Part shown: positions 20,234 to 29,228 of the stretch, in pieces | Layout: each line of letters begins with the position of its first letter | Numbering within the stretch: the stretch's first letter is position 1 | Assembly: GCA_963737015.1 (NCBI GenBank) | Contig: CAVTQZ010000001.1 | Coordinates: 1,178,001-1,242,000 of the forward strand | DNA from: CAVTQZ01 sp963737015 | Lineage (GTDB): Bacteria > Actinomycetota > Acidimicrobiia > Acidimicrobiales > UBA8190 | Reading direction: 5' to 3' | DNA: 64,000 bases | Notes under the pieces: model-generated | The model's input: the letters and a program-made list of their open reading frames with translations, nothing else | Told to the model about the DNA's origin: nothing | Database searches by the model: none | Made by a program: the position numbers and the translations under genes

Positions 20234-21097
20234 GTGACCGTCACGATAATTACGCGGCCGGGTCGAACCCAGATCAAGCCGACCTTGGACCTGAGTGGCG
20301 AGGCGACCCCGCCGCTTGAGTTGGCGCGCCAGACTTGGGGAGCCCGCAAGCTCCTGTTGATCCTTGCTCGCAAGGACTTTCACGTCCGCTACCGCCGCGC
20401 TTCATTCGGGATTCTCTGGGCATTGGCCCTGCCCATCCTCCAAGCCCTGGTCTTGGCATTCGTATTCACCCATGTTGCGCATATCCAAAATCCCCCCCAC
20501 TTCAACTACACGATGTACGTCCTATCGGGCATGGCACCCTGGTCATATTTCGTTCTAGCTCTCCCGGCGGGCTCAACGGCTGTCGTAGACGGCTCGGCCA
20601 TAGCATCCAAGGTCTATTTCCCCCGAACGGTTCTTCCGCTCGCGCAGCTGATCACCGCTCTCTATGGATACGTGATCACGATCGCCCTTGTGTTGGTGCT
20701 GTGCCCTCTCTTTCACGTACACCTCGGCGCGGCGGCATTGCTCGTACTTCCCGCAACGCTTTTCTTGATCGCGATTACGGGCGGATTCGTACTAGTCATC
20801 TCGGCCCTTCATGTTTACTTCCGAGACCTGCGCTACTTCGTCTCGGCGGCCATGATGGTGTGGATGTACGTCACACCCATCGTCTACCGTCCCACTAACT
20901 TGCCGAGGCTGCTGCTGAAAGTAGTCAATATCAACCCCATGACTGGGGTTGTCGACCTATTCCACGCCGCTACGGTGGGCCAAGCTGGCCCTCTAGCCAT
21001 GCCTCTCGCGATCACGAGCGCATGGACGGCTTGCCTACTCATTCTTGGCGGCGTCCTCCACTGTCGATTCAACCGAGTTTTCGGCGACTTGCTCTGA
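20234..21097 (+). CDS. wzm: ABC polysaccharide exporter, permease subunit (Wzm-like)
   Basis: Membrane subunit of an ABC-2 type polysaccharide exporter (287 residues, about six membrane segments). Family features are LARKDFHVRYRRASFGILWALALPI near the N-terminus (the amphipathic interface helix and first membrane segment), SGMAPWSYFVLALPAG, and FRDLRYFVSAAMMVWMYVTPIVY, the last being characteristic of Wzm/TagG proteins. It pairs with the ATPase encoded 55 bases downstream to move a lipid-linked glycan across the cytoplasmic membrane. A run of seven C bases lies at 20492-20498. GTG start at 20234. It opens a transcription unit that runs on through glycosyltransferases to at least 26426. Confidence 0.92.
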   Translation: MTVTIITRPGRTQIKPTLDLSGEATPPLELARQTWGARKLLLILARKDFHVRYRRASFGILWALALPILQALVLAFVFTHVAHIQNPPHFNYTMYVLSGMAPWSYFVLALPAGSTAVVDGSAIASKVYFPRTVLPLAQLITALYGYVITIALVLVLCPLFHVHLGAAALLVLPATLFLIAITGGFVLVISALHVYFRDLRYFVSAAMMVWMYVTPIVYRPTNLPRLLLKVVNINPMTGVVDLFHAATVGQAGPLAMPLAITSAWTACLLILGGVLHCRFNRVFGDLL

Positions 21098-21152
21098 GAA
21101 TCATACGATTGAGCACCGAGACAAGAATCGGCGAAAGGGGCATGGACTGAGC

Positions 21153-22376
21153 GTGAGTACCAGCATTGAGCTGCACGGAGTTGGTAAGCGTTTTACGAAG
21201 TACATGGACACGCCGATGCTGGTCAGCACGGCTCTGCGATTTCGTCCCAAGACGCGTCGGGAAAAGCTCTGGGCAATACGAGGCGTCGATCTCGAGGTGA
21301 GTGAGGGCGAGGCGGTCGGGATTATTGGCCGCAACGGTTCGGGCAAGACGACAGTCATGTCGATGATGGGCGGTGTCACAGCACCGACCGAAGGAACGAT
21401 CCGAGTCTGGGGACGCATAGCTCCGCTAATTTCTGTCGGTGTCGGATTTCACCCGGAACTGACCGGTCGGGAAAACGTCTACGTAAACGGGGCGATTCTC
21501 GGGCTGACTCGACCGCAGATCGATCGTCGTCTGGATGAGATCGTTGAGTTTGCCGGCATCCCCGAATTCATCGACACACCGGTGAAGTTCTACTCGTCCG
21601 GGATGCTCGTCCGACTTGGTTTTTCGGTCGCCGTGCACTCCGATCCCGAGGTTTTGTTAGTGGACGAGGTGCTTGCCGTAGGAGATCTTGCTTTTCAGGT
21701 CAAGTGCTTCGAACGGATCAACGCTTTGCGCGAACGTGGCCTCACGTTGGTTACCGTCAGCCACAATATGGAAGCGATCCGCAGGATGTGCGGGCGGATC
21801 CTTGTGCTCAACGACGGCATACCCAGGTTCCTCGGCGAGACCGAAGAGGCGATCGGGGTTTACCACGAACTACTAAGCGCTGCCGAGGAAACCCAAGTTG
21901 ACTACGAGACTGGTCTGCGTTTCGAGCCCAAAATCGTAGCGATCGAAGGGGTGGACGTCTTAGGAAGCAAAGGTGTTCCTACGCACCATATTGATGCCGG
22001 CGAACCAATAGTCGTGCGGGTGAGAGCTCGGGCTCTTACGGCCATTGATGACGTCGTGGTAAGGCTCCGGCTGACGGCCGCAGACGGAGGTGTCGTTTAC
22101 ATCGATACCGGCCACCTAGGCGCCGTTTCATCAGGACACGAGATGACATGCGATATTCGTTTTCGTGCACAGTTGCCGACCGGTACTTATCGAGTATTCG
22201 TCCAACTGGAGCGCCCGGACATGCGCACCGCTCTGTGCATTGGCCCAACCTGCTCCTTTTTTGTTACTGGTAGACAGGTGGTCAGGGGCCATGCAGACCT
22301 CGAGGCAACGTTCCTCCGTCAACAGGTTTTCGACTCCTCTGCTTGTCAACAAGTTGCCAATCTCCGCGAGGGGTAA
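21153..22376 (+). CDS. wzt: ABC polysaccharide exporter, ATP-binding subunit (Wzt-like)
   Basis: ATPase of the exporter, 407 residues. Walker A is GRNGSGKTT (about residues 58-66), the signature is YSSGMLVRLGFSVA (about 147-160), Walker B VLLVDEVLAVGD (about 166-177) and the switch His is in VTVSHNM. The KFYSSGM signature is typical of polysaccharide exporters. Residues about 255-400 form a C-terminal beta-sandwich of the Wzt_C type, which in other systems recognises the glycan end group, so chain-end modification may govern export here. The frame opens at 21045, but the GTG at 21153 is the likely start, just before IELHGVGKRF. Its TAA overlaps the next ATG (TAATG). Confidence 0.92.
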   Translation: MSTSIELHGVGKRFTKYMDTPMLVSTALRFRPKTRREKLWAIRGVDLEVSEGEAVGIIGRNGSGKTTVMSMMGGVTAPTEGTIRVWGRIAPLISVGVGFHPELTGRENVYVNGAILGLTRPQIDRRLDEIVEFAGIPEFIDTPVKFYSSGMLVRLGFSVAVHSDPEVLLVDEVLAVGDLAFQVKCFERINALRERGLTLVTVSHNMEAIRRMCGRILVLNDGIPRFLGETEEAIGVYHELLSAAEETQVDYETGLRFEPKIVAIEGVDVLGSKGVPTHHIDAGEPIVVRVRARALTAIDDVVVRLRLTAADGGVVYIDTGHLGAVSSGHEMTCDIRFRAQLPTGTYRVFVQLERPDMRTALCIGPTCSFFVTGRQVVRGHADLEATFLRQQVFDSSACQQVANLREG

Positions 22377-24340
22377 TGCACCGGGTGGACGTGGGGGTCG
22401 TAACTTGGAACACCGGTGAACTAACCGCGACCGCGCTTCGCCGTTTGCTTGATGAAGACCAGGGATGCGATCTCCGAGTTTTGGTGCATGACAACGGATC
22501 GTCCGACGGTACTCCCGAAATTCTAAAAGAGCTCGTACCAGAGGCGGAGATCGAGATTTGCGAACACAACTTGGGATTTGCTCGGGCAGTGAACCGCCTC
22601 ATTGAGCGATCTGACGGTCCATGGTTCTTTGCTCTCAATTCCGATGCCTGGCCTGAGCCTGGTGCCTTGGGCAAGCTCGTGAGAACGGCAGAGGAAAACC
22701 CACGCTGTGCAGCAGTGGCGCCCTTAATCCTTCGCCCGGACGGCACCATCGAGCATTCGACACATCCGTTTCCCTCTATCGCTGTGGCGCTGTTAGACCT
22801 GTTTGGTGGTCGTAGTTGGCTGCCAAACAAACTTCTGGATCGGCTATGCCTCGAAGACGCTTGGAATCACGACCGACCTCGAACGGTGGACTGGGCAGTA
22901 GGTGCCGCACTGCTGATGCGCCGGGCGGCTCTGGAAGAGCTCGGAGGATTCGACGAGCATTTTTTCATGTACATCGAAGATCTCGAATGGTGCTGGCGGG
23001 CGACCCGAGGAGCCTGGGAGATCCGTATCAACCCTGATGCAGTCGTGCGCCATGTTGGCGATGTTTCAGGTTCGCGTCGATTCCAAGGTCGCCGAGCAGC
23101 ATTGGAGTCTGCGAACCTCGATAGGTTCCTGCGCTACGCGCATCGCCCTGCCTGGGTGAGTGCCTACCGCGTCTTGACGGCTCTCGGAGCGGCCTCCCGC
23201 ATGACGGCCTCACGACTTGCTGGGGATCTTTCAAAAACAACCTATTGGCGCGGCCGAGTTGTCGCGAATCTCGGATGGGCCGAGTTACCCCGCCTCATAC
23301 CGAATCCTGAGTCGACGGCAGACGACGATGATGCGGCTTCGACGGAAGCACTCGATGCACGCCAAGACAACGAGCGTGAGAGTAACCTTCGGGTGTCCGT
23401 GGCGGTATCGACGTACAGGCGACCGCATCTACTGCCACGATTGATCGCCGCGCTTGAAAAGCAGACCCTCGCGGCAGAGGCCTTCGAGGTCATTGTGGTG
23501 GACAACGCGTCACCCGATGATACCTCTGATGTGCTGGAAACACTGGCGAATGCAACAACCATCAACTTGCGCCATCTCAGGGCGACTGAGCAGAGGGGCC
23601 CAGCGGGAGGACGAAACCTAGCGTGGCGCGCTGCTCGAGCGCCGGTCGTAGCGTTCACGGACGACGACTGCATACCCTCACCGGACTGGCTCGAGTGCGG
23701 TCTCGCCGCCTTCGACGGGCGGCCGCAAATTGTGATCGGACGCACCATTCCGCCAGCCGATCAGATGGGCGAGATTAAGAGAGCGTTCGCACGAGTGCTG
23801 TCTGTGGAGCAGGTCCGATTCTTCGAGACCTGCAATATCTTCTACCGCCGCGCTGACCTGATGGAGGCCGACGGCTTCGACGAGGGCTTCCGGCAACCCG
23901 GTGGCGAAGACACGGACCTCGCGCTGCGACTCGTTGAGGACGGAGCCGAAGCTCTCTTCGTGCCGGAGGCACTCGTGGAACACGACGTTAGACCAGGGAG
24001 CTGGTCCGCAGCCTTCCGCGAAGCGACGAGGTGGACTGATATCCCGCTAGTTCTTCGCCGACATCCCGCAGCCCGGGCCAACCTCCTGCATCGATGGGTC
24101 TTTTGGAAGCCCTCTCACCCGACCGCCATCTTGGCGGCCGTTGGCCTATTGGCAGGAACGCGGTGGCGACCCGCATTAGCGCTGGCACTCCCCTGGTGTC
24201 ACTACCGAGTATCAATCGATCCTGTAGCGCCCGGTCCTCGGCGCCGCGTCGCTGCGTTACCAGGCGCTCTTGCGATTGACTTGTTAGAAGTTGCAGTAAT
24301 GCTGCGCGGTTCGATGCGACACCGCACGGTCGTACTGTGA
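22376..24340 (+). CDS. Two-domain glycosyltransferase (GT2-GT2 fusion)
   Basis: A 654-residue protein with two complete GT2 domains. Domain one (about 1-300) is WbbL-like: DVGVVTWNTGELTATAL, HDNGSSDGTPE, HNLGFARAVN, ALNSDAWPEPGA and FMYIEDLEWCW. Domain two (about 340-600) has VAVSTYRRPHLLPRLI, VDNASPDDTSD, AFTDDDCIPSPDW, FFETCNIFYRR and GGEDTDLALRL. Each half has its own free-standing paralogue in this window, at 8350-9354 and 37499-38617; even the ending R-T-V-V-L resembles the R-T-I-V-L of the latter. It could add two successive sugars. ATG at 22376 overlaps the Wzt stop and follows GAGGGG. Confidence 0.9.
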   Translation: MHRVDVGVVTWNTGELTATALRRLLDEDQGCDLRVLVHDNGSSDGTPEILKELVPEAEIEICEHNLGFARAVNRLIERSDGPWFFALNSDAWPEPGALGKLVRTAEENPRCAAVAPLILRPDGTIEHSTHPFPSIAVALLDLFGGRSWLPNKLLDRLCLEDAWNHDRPRTVDWAVGAALLMRRAALEELGGFDEHFFMYIEDLEWCWRATRGAWEIRINPDAVVRHVGDVSGSRRFQGRRAALESANLDRFLRYAHRPAWVSAYRVLTALGAASRMTASRLAGDLSKTTYWRGRVVANLGWAELPRLIPNPESTADDDDAASTEALDARQDNERESNLRVSVAVSTYRRPHLLPRLIAALEKQTLAAEAFEVIVVDNASPDDTSDVLETLANATTINLRHLRATEQRGPAGGRNLAWRAARAPVVAFTDDDCIPSPDWLECGLAAFDGRPQIVIGRTIPPADQMGEIKRAFARVLSVEQVRFFETCNIFYRRADLMEADGFDEGFRQPGGEDTDLALRLVEDGAEALFVPEALVEHDVRPGSWSAAFREATRWTDIPLVLRRHPAARANLLHRWVFWKPSHPTAILAAVGLLAGTRWRPALALALPWCHYRVSIDPVAPGPRRRVAALPGALAIDLLEVAVMLRGSMRHRTVVL

Positions 24341-25473
24341 GGGTGGCCCTCGTCCATCCCTATCCGTGGCCTGAGGTACGGCGTGGGGCGGAGCGCTATC
24401 TGGACGATTTGTCTCATTACCTTGCAGGAGAGGGTCATGACGTGCACGTCGTGACGGGAACCAACGGTGAGTCAGCGACGGACCGAGAAAGCGAAGCGTT
24501 AACCGTCCACCGCATGAAACATCTCGGACCTGGACCATTTTCCCGGGTTGGACTGAGCGAGATCGAGACCTTCGGTGTACAAGCTGCGAAGGCGCTTCGA
24601 AGAATCCGCCCTCAGCTGGTTCACTCCTTCACACCTAGCGGCGCGATCGCGGGAAGGGCTGCTGGCTGCCCAACCCTCTATACGGTTCTGGGACATCCCT
24701 GCGCCGATCAGCTTCCTCCTAGCCGACTGGCCCGCTGGCTATTCGGAACTGCTGTGCGCGTGGCGAGTTCGGTTGCGGTCTTGAGTCACGCTTCGGCCCA
24801 AGCGCTCCGCTCGACGTTCGGTCGAGGCGCGATCATTCTCCCGCCAGGGGTGCGCCTGGAGCGCTTCTTTCCGAACCTCGAACCTCGTATAGGAGCTCCA
24901 AAGCTGCTCTTTTCGGGCACCGTCGCCGATCGTCGAAAGAGGGTCGATTTGGCAATATCCACATTGGCTCTTCTCCTCGAGCGACATCCCGATGCCCGTC
25001 TCTACTTGTCAGGCGAGGGCGACCCGAGATGGGCGCTCGAAACAACTCACCGCTACCCGACACAGGTGCGCTCTTCGATAGACGCTCTCGGCCCTGGTGA
25101 GCCTAGCGAGGTACCACGTCGCTATCGTGAGGCGACTCTCACGATCCTGCCCGCCGAGCACGAAGCATTTGGACTGGCGCTGGTCGAATCGCTCGCTAGC
25201 GGTACACCAGTCGTTTGCAGTCCCAGCGGTGGTATGCCGGAGATTGTGGGAGACGACGGTTGTGTAGGCCGTACCGCGTCCGCTGCGACCCCCGATTCTT
25301 TGGCTGAGGCCGTTGAGGCCGTACTACAGCTGGCCCAAGACCGCGCAACACCTGCATCCTGTGTGGAGCGAGCCCACCTCTGGGATTGGGACCGTTCGGT
25401 GGGCCCTCTCCATGAGCGGTATTACGCAACGCTCGTCGGCGGCAAAGGCCGCGAGCTCGAGGCTGTCCATTGA
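24337..25473 (+). CDS. Glycosyltransferase family 4 (GT-B)
   Basis: Predicted retaining glycosyltransferase, 378 residues. It starts with VRVALVHPYPWPEVRRGAER, with the G-A-E/G-x-E-R loop typical of GT4. The donor site includes LLFSGTVADRRKRVDLAI (about residues 189-206) and EHEAFGLALVESLASGTPVV with SGGMPEIVG (about 274-304). GTG start at 24337 overlaps the previous stop by 4 bases (GTGA), so it is translated with the fusion glycosyltransferase. Normal length. It should act in the same cytoplasmic assembly as its neighbours, ahead of export by the ABC transporter. Confidence 0.9.
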   Translation: MRVALVHPYPWPEVRRGAERYLDDLSHYLAGEGHDVHVVTGTNGESATDRESEALTVHRMKHLGPGPFSRVGLSEIETFGVQAAKALRRIRPQLVHSFTPSGAIAGRAAGCPTLYTVLGHPCADQLPPSRLARWLFGTAVRVASSVAVLSHASAQALRSTFGRGAIILPPGVRLERFFPNLEPRIGAPKLLFSGTVADRRKRVDLAISTLALLLERHPDARLYLSGEGDPRWALETTHRYPTQVRSSIDALGPGEPSEVPRRYREATLTILPAEHEAFGLALVESLASGTPVVCSPSGGMPEIVGDDGCVGRTASAATPDSLAEAVEAVLQLAQDRATPASCVERAHLWDWDRSVGPLHERYYATLVGGKGRELEAVH

Positions 25474-26426
25474 GCCATTTTGCCGTTCCACCTTCGATCA
25501 GCGTCGTCTTACCAACATATCTTCGTCCCGATTCGCTGTCGCGGGCGTTATTGGCACTGTCGGTTCAGGATGATCCCGGCGCAGATTGGGAGCTGATTGT
25601 AGTTGACAACGACCCTCAAGGAAGCGCTCTATCGATCATCGACGCGCTACGAAGTAGCTTCCCCGTCCCAGTTCGTGCGTTCGTCGAGCCACGCTCGGGT
25701 GCAGCACACGCTCGCAACCTGGGAATGACCGAGGCACGTTGCGAAATCATCGCATTCATAGATGATGATGTGATTCCGGCATCTGACTGGTTGCTCAAAC
25801 TCGTCGACCCGATACTTCGGGGTCGGTGCGAGGGCACAGGCGGACGAGTGGTGCTAGATCCTGCAGTTGACCGGCCGGAGTGGTTCGATGAAGAAGGCAT
25901 CGGTGGGTACCTGTCGCGGTTTGATCTCGGTTCAACGATGCTGTCGATTGTTCCTGACGGTTACGTGCTTACAGCTAATGCCGCATTCTTGGCAGAGCCT
26001 TTACGAAAGACCGGCGGCTTCGACGTGCGTCTCGGACCACGGGGTAATACCCAACTCGTTTGCGATGACAACCTTATAACCCAACGGTTCATTGCCGCGG
26101 GCTCGAACGTCCTCTATGTGCCCCACGCAGTGGTAACCCACGAATTGCCTCGCGCTCGCCTGTCCCCGCAATATTTGATCCGCCGCGCCTACACGCAAGG
26201 AAGATCTGACTGGCGCCTGATGCATGTCCTCGACAACTTGACTCGTTTCTGGGGCCTACGTCTGGCAGTCGATTGGCTGCACGTAGAACTGCCACGACGA
26301 CGCGACGAAGGACTCCGGCATCCCGAGGTTGCATTCCACGCACTGACCGACTTAGCTCGCAGTGCTGGAGTCCTACATGAGCTTGCTTCGTATGCCCTAA
26401 GCCATCGGCGCTTCACGCTCGAGTGA
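25470..26426 (+). CDS. Glycosyltransferase family 2
   Basis: GT-A type transferase of 318 residues: ISVVLPTYLRPDSLSRAL at the start, VDNDPQGSAL (about residues 46-55), SGAAHARNLGM and FIDDDVIPASDW (about 91-102, metal binding), then LTANAAFLAEPLRKTGGFD and a D-D-x-L element later on. TTG start at 25470 overlaps the previous stop by 4 bases (TTGA), continuing the coupled operon from Wzt onwards. It is the last intact gene of this unit, since the following methyltransferase is frameshifted. Donor and acceptor are unknown. Confidence 0.88.
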   Translation: MSHFAVPPSISVVLPTYLRPDSLSRALLALSVQDDPGADWELIVVDNDPQGSALSIIDALRSSFPVPVRAFVEPRSGAAHARNLGMTEARCEIIAFIDDDVIPASDWLLKLVDPILRGRCEGTGGRVVLDPAVDRPEWFDEEGIGGYLSRFDLGSTMLSIVPDGYVLTANAAFLAEPLRKTGGFDVRLGPRGNTQLVCDDNLITQRFIAAGSNVLYVPHAVVTHELPRARLSPQYLIRRAYTQGRSDWRLMHVLDNLTRFWGLRLAVDWLHVELPRRRDEGLRHPEVAFHALTDLARSAGVLHELASYALSHRRFTLE

Positions 26427-26466
26427 GATATCGCGATGAGACAGCTGACCTTCGGAGTGCGCGCCT

Positions 26467-27268
26467 ATGAATGATTACGATCCAGCTACCTATTGGTCGG
26501 ACGTGGCCAATCGAGCAAGTCAACGACCAAGAGGACAGGAGGTTGCAGGCAATGACGCGCCGTATTACCGCTACAAACGACAGCTTTTCCTTGAACGATT
26601 CCTTGCATCGATTCCGGTAGAAGGCCAAAGTCTCCTCGAGGTCGGGTGCGGACCAGGGGGAAATCTGCGCGAACTCGCCCAGCGCAAGCCGTCACGCCTT
26701 GTGGGATGTGACGTCGCTCCTGGAATGATCGAGCTGGCACAGGAGACGGTCGAGGATCTCGGTGTGGAAGTCAAACTCATCGATGGCCCTGCCCTTCCCT
26801 TCGGAGACTTGGAATTCGCTATTTCCATCACTGTCACTGTTCTCATGCACAATCCGGCAAACCGAGTGGCCTCGCTCGCCGAAGAGATGGCGCACGTCAC
26901 GCGATCCTCGATATATCTTAATTGAGGACACGATCGCTACGCAGCCTTTCAACGAATCGCGCCTCGGCGAGCACGGGCAGATCTTTCCTCGCACGGCACA
27001 CTCACTAGCCGAGTTCTACCAGCCTCACGGCTTCGAGGTCGTCGAGATCCACCGCTTGCAGACGCGGGTGAGCAAACGCGCCGACAACCTGTTCGTGAAG
27101 CTATTTGATCGCACCCATCACGAAGAGGGCGAACCGTATTCGCGCCTCCACTGGATCGCAGGCCAGATCACTATGCCACTAACTCGGGTCCTGGATCCCT
27201 TCTTTGAATCGCCGGATCACGAACTCACCTTCCTCCACCTGAGCCGAATCAAACCGATTAAGCCGTAA
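26467..27268 (+). pseudogene. Class I SAM-dependent methyltransferase, frameshifted
   Basis: The first frame (26467-26925) has LLEVGCGPGGNLRELAQ (motif I), VGCDVAPGMIELAQ (motif II) and ITVTVLMHNP (motif IV), then ends abruptly after VTRSSIYLN. The next frame, read to 27268, carries the natural continuation ILIEDTIATQPFNESR through to a C-terminal LHLSRIKPIK. Skipping one base in the stretch CGATATATC near 26910 restores one protein of about 266 residues. Both halves have good codon use, so the break is recent or an indel error. If real, the first frame alone keeps the SAM site but loses the substrate-binding half. It follows the GT2 by 40 bases. Confidence 0.7.
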
Positions 27269-27321
27269 GTGACTGCGGACGATCCTCCAAGCAGAGTTCC
27301 CTCCGCCACACACTGATGTCG

Positions 27322-28302
27322 TTACGTGAACTGGCTCGTCGGCAGGTCACCTTCAGTCTGGAATGAAGCTTCCTGCCAGGCGGCGAGAAAGCTCGGTGCC
27401 ATCTGCTGGCGCCAGTGCAGTGACGCCGCATTCCACACCCACGGTCCGAGGAACGGCACCCACGAGGGAACGAAACTTGCCAAACGTGCCCCCCGCCCCC
27501 GGGAAAGAGGCAAGGAAGCCGCCTCCTTCAACCTTGGATAGAACCACGGTTTAATCTCTGGATGCATCTGACACAGAGTCCACTCGGTCGATGCCAACTG
27601 CGGCATGCGTTCACACCACTTCGTCAACGTGGCGGGCTTCCAGTGATCCACGATCGCCCGTCGGTTGTATAACACTCGCACACCATGCTCTCGGGCGCGG
27701 TAACCCCACTCGATGTCCTCATGAAGGAATGGAAGACGTTCTTCGTCGTAGCCACCAACCCGCTGGAGGAACGCAACCTTCATCGAGCAATTGGCGGTGT
27801 AAATATGCGCCCACGAACCCTCATCTCCTTTGAGGGAATGGAAGTCGAACTGCCAGCCATGGTCAAGCCATTTCATGAAGGCGGTGATCTTCAAGCCTCG
27901 TGCCCAGCGCACATGTCCGATCACTACGACTTCCGGATCGGGATTCGCCCGGTGCCAGGCCAGATGCCTCGAAACGAGTCCCTTGACCGGAATCGTGTCA
28001 TTGTCGGTGAAAAGCACGACAGGTGCCCGAGCCAACCTCCAACCTTCGTTGCGGTTGGACGAGGAGCCAGGAATTCGACCTACCAGCCGGCGGACTGGAA
28101 AGGTTCGCTCCCCTACAGCCGCGTCGACAGCGTCAAGGTCAGGCTCCGCACGATCTGCAACCACGATCATTTCAAAGCTTCCTGGTGGAGCGTCTTGACG
28201 CTCGTAGCCGTCGAGGACGCGACGAAGTATCGGATAGTTTCCCAAAGTCGGAAGCACTATGCTCAAGTCAGGCGTTGTCGCAAGATCCGCGCCCGATGGC
28301 AT
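27322..28302 (-). CDS. Glycosyltransferase family 2
   Basis: GT2 protein of 326 residues: LSIVLPTLGNYPILRRVL, VVADRAEPD in the nucleotide-binding position, PGSSSNRNEGWRLARAPVV, the metal motif LFTDNDTIPV (about residues 95-104), and a GGYDEERLPFLHEDIEWGYR element (about 198-217) with the E-D-x-E-W triad of the catalytic base region. The final about 80 residues are basic and aromatic-rich and may contact the membrane. The start ATG overlaps head-on with the start of the divergent methyltransferase at 28301. That leaves no separate promoter space, so one of the two starts may be misplaced. Confidence 0.88.
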   Translation of the reverse strand: MPSGADLATTPDLSIVLPTLGNYPILRRVLDGYERQDAPPGSFEMIVVADRAEPDLDAVDAAVGERTFPVRRLVGRIPGSSSNRNEGWRLARAPVVLFTDNDTIPVKGLVSRHLAWHRANPDPEVVVIGHVRWARGLKITAFMKWLDHGWQFDFHSLKGDEGSWAHIYTANCSMKVAFLQRVGGYDEERLPFLHEDIEWGYRAREHGVRVLYNRRAIVDHWKPATLTKWCERMPQLASTEWTLCQMHPEIKPWFYPRLKEAASLPLSRGRGARLASFVPSWVPFLGPWVWNAASLHWRQQMAPSFLAAWQEASFQTEGDLPTSQFT

Positions 28303-29134
28303 GCCTCATTATATCGCAGGAGTTGACAGACTTGACTCCGAATCGAATGTGTCGCGCTATGCTCCGGCACCGGTGCCCAGGCCCATTCACCTCGTGTTTG
28401 ACGCCAATCGCGAAGAGGCAGAACTAAGCGCGTACCTTGGCGGCGATTTCGACCGTAAGCGTCTGGAGAACTATCAGGAGACGCTCGCCAAAGAAGTCGC
28501 TCTTATCGGGGACGAGAACCAGCTATACCGAACATCGCGAGCGTATCTGTACAACCTGACTGCGTTCGCCATGACAGGAACCAAGCTTCCGTACCTCGAC
28601 GTGTTGACTGCGCGGTTGGCACCCAATTCAAGAGTCCTCGACTACGGCTGCGGCATCGGCTCCGATGGACTTATGCTCATCGAAGCTGGATATCACGTCG
28701 AGTTTGCCGACTTCCACAATCCCAGCACAGAGTACCTGCGTTGGCGACTGGAGCAGCGCTCGATCGACGCCCCAATCCACGACATCGATGCCTCGGTACC
28801 CGTGGGCTTCGACGCCGCCTACGCCTTCGACGTGATAGAGCACGTCCCCGATCCGTACGCATTCCTCGATCAACTGGAGAGGCGTGCGGCGCTCGTAGAG
28901 GTGAACTTCCTTGAGTTCGATCCCCACGAAGAGGATGTCCATCATGAATTGCCGATAAGCGACCTTCTGCACAACATTGCTCAGAAGAAGCTTGAGTTTT
29001 ATCGAGTTCTCCACGGGAGCTCGCACCTCGTGCTCTATCGCCCCCAGAAGGCCAACTTGGTGCAACGCGCCGAAAATCGCGCCCTCCTCGCTCTTCGAAC
29101 ACCCCGCGCAACTACTGGTAGGGCTGGCCAGTAA
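28301..29134 (+). CDS. Class I SAM-dependent methyltransferase
   Basis: A 277-residue methyltransferase. The SAM-binding loop is VLDYGCGIGSDGLMLIEAG (about residues 112-130), with VEFADFHNPSTEYL as motif II and AYAFDVIEHVPDPYAFLDQL (about 172-191) as motifs IV-V. An N-terminal about 100-residue helical region precedes the Rossmann core and contains EVALIGDENQLYRTSRAYLYNL, split here as a description of the helix. The frame is open back to 28259, but the ATG at 28301 is chosen. A GTG at 28349 would separate it from the divergent gene. Substrate unknown; context suggests a glycan precursor. Confidence 0.82.
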   Translation: MPHYIAGVDRLDSESNVSRYAPAPVPRPIHLVFDANREEAELSAYLGGDFDRKRLENYQETLAKEVALIGDENQLYRTSRAYLYNLTAFAMTGTKLPYLDVLTARLAPNSRVLDYGCGIGSDGLMLIEAGYHVEFADFHNPSTEYLRWRLEQRSIDAPIHDIDASVPVGFDAAYAFDVIEHVPDPYAFLDQLERRAALVEVNFLEFDPHEEDVHHELPISDLLHNIAQKKLEFYRVLHGSSHLVLYRPQKANLVQRAENRALLALRTPRATTGRAGQ

Positions 29135-29228
29135 AGCTCGCTGGCAACCCTCTAGCAGTCCTGTCGCAGCGTGGACTTGAGGCGGTACTTAGCTGCTAGC
29201 GATCGGCCTCAATACCTAGAACTGGCTC

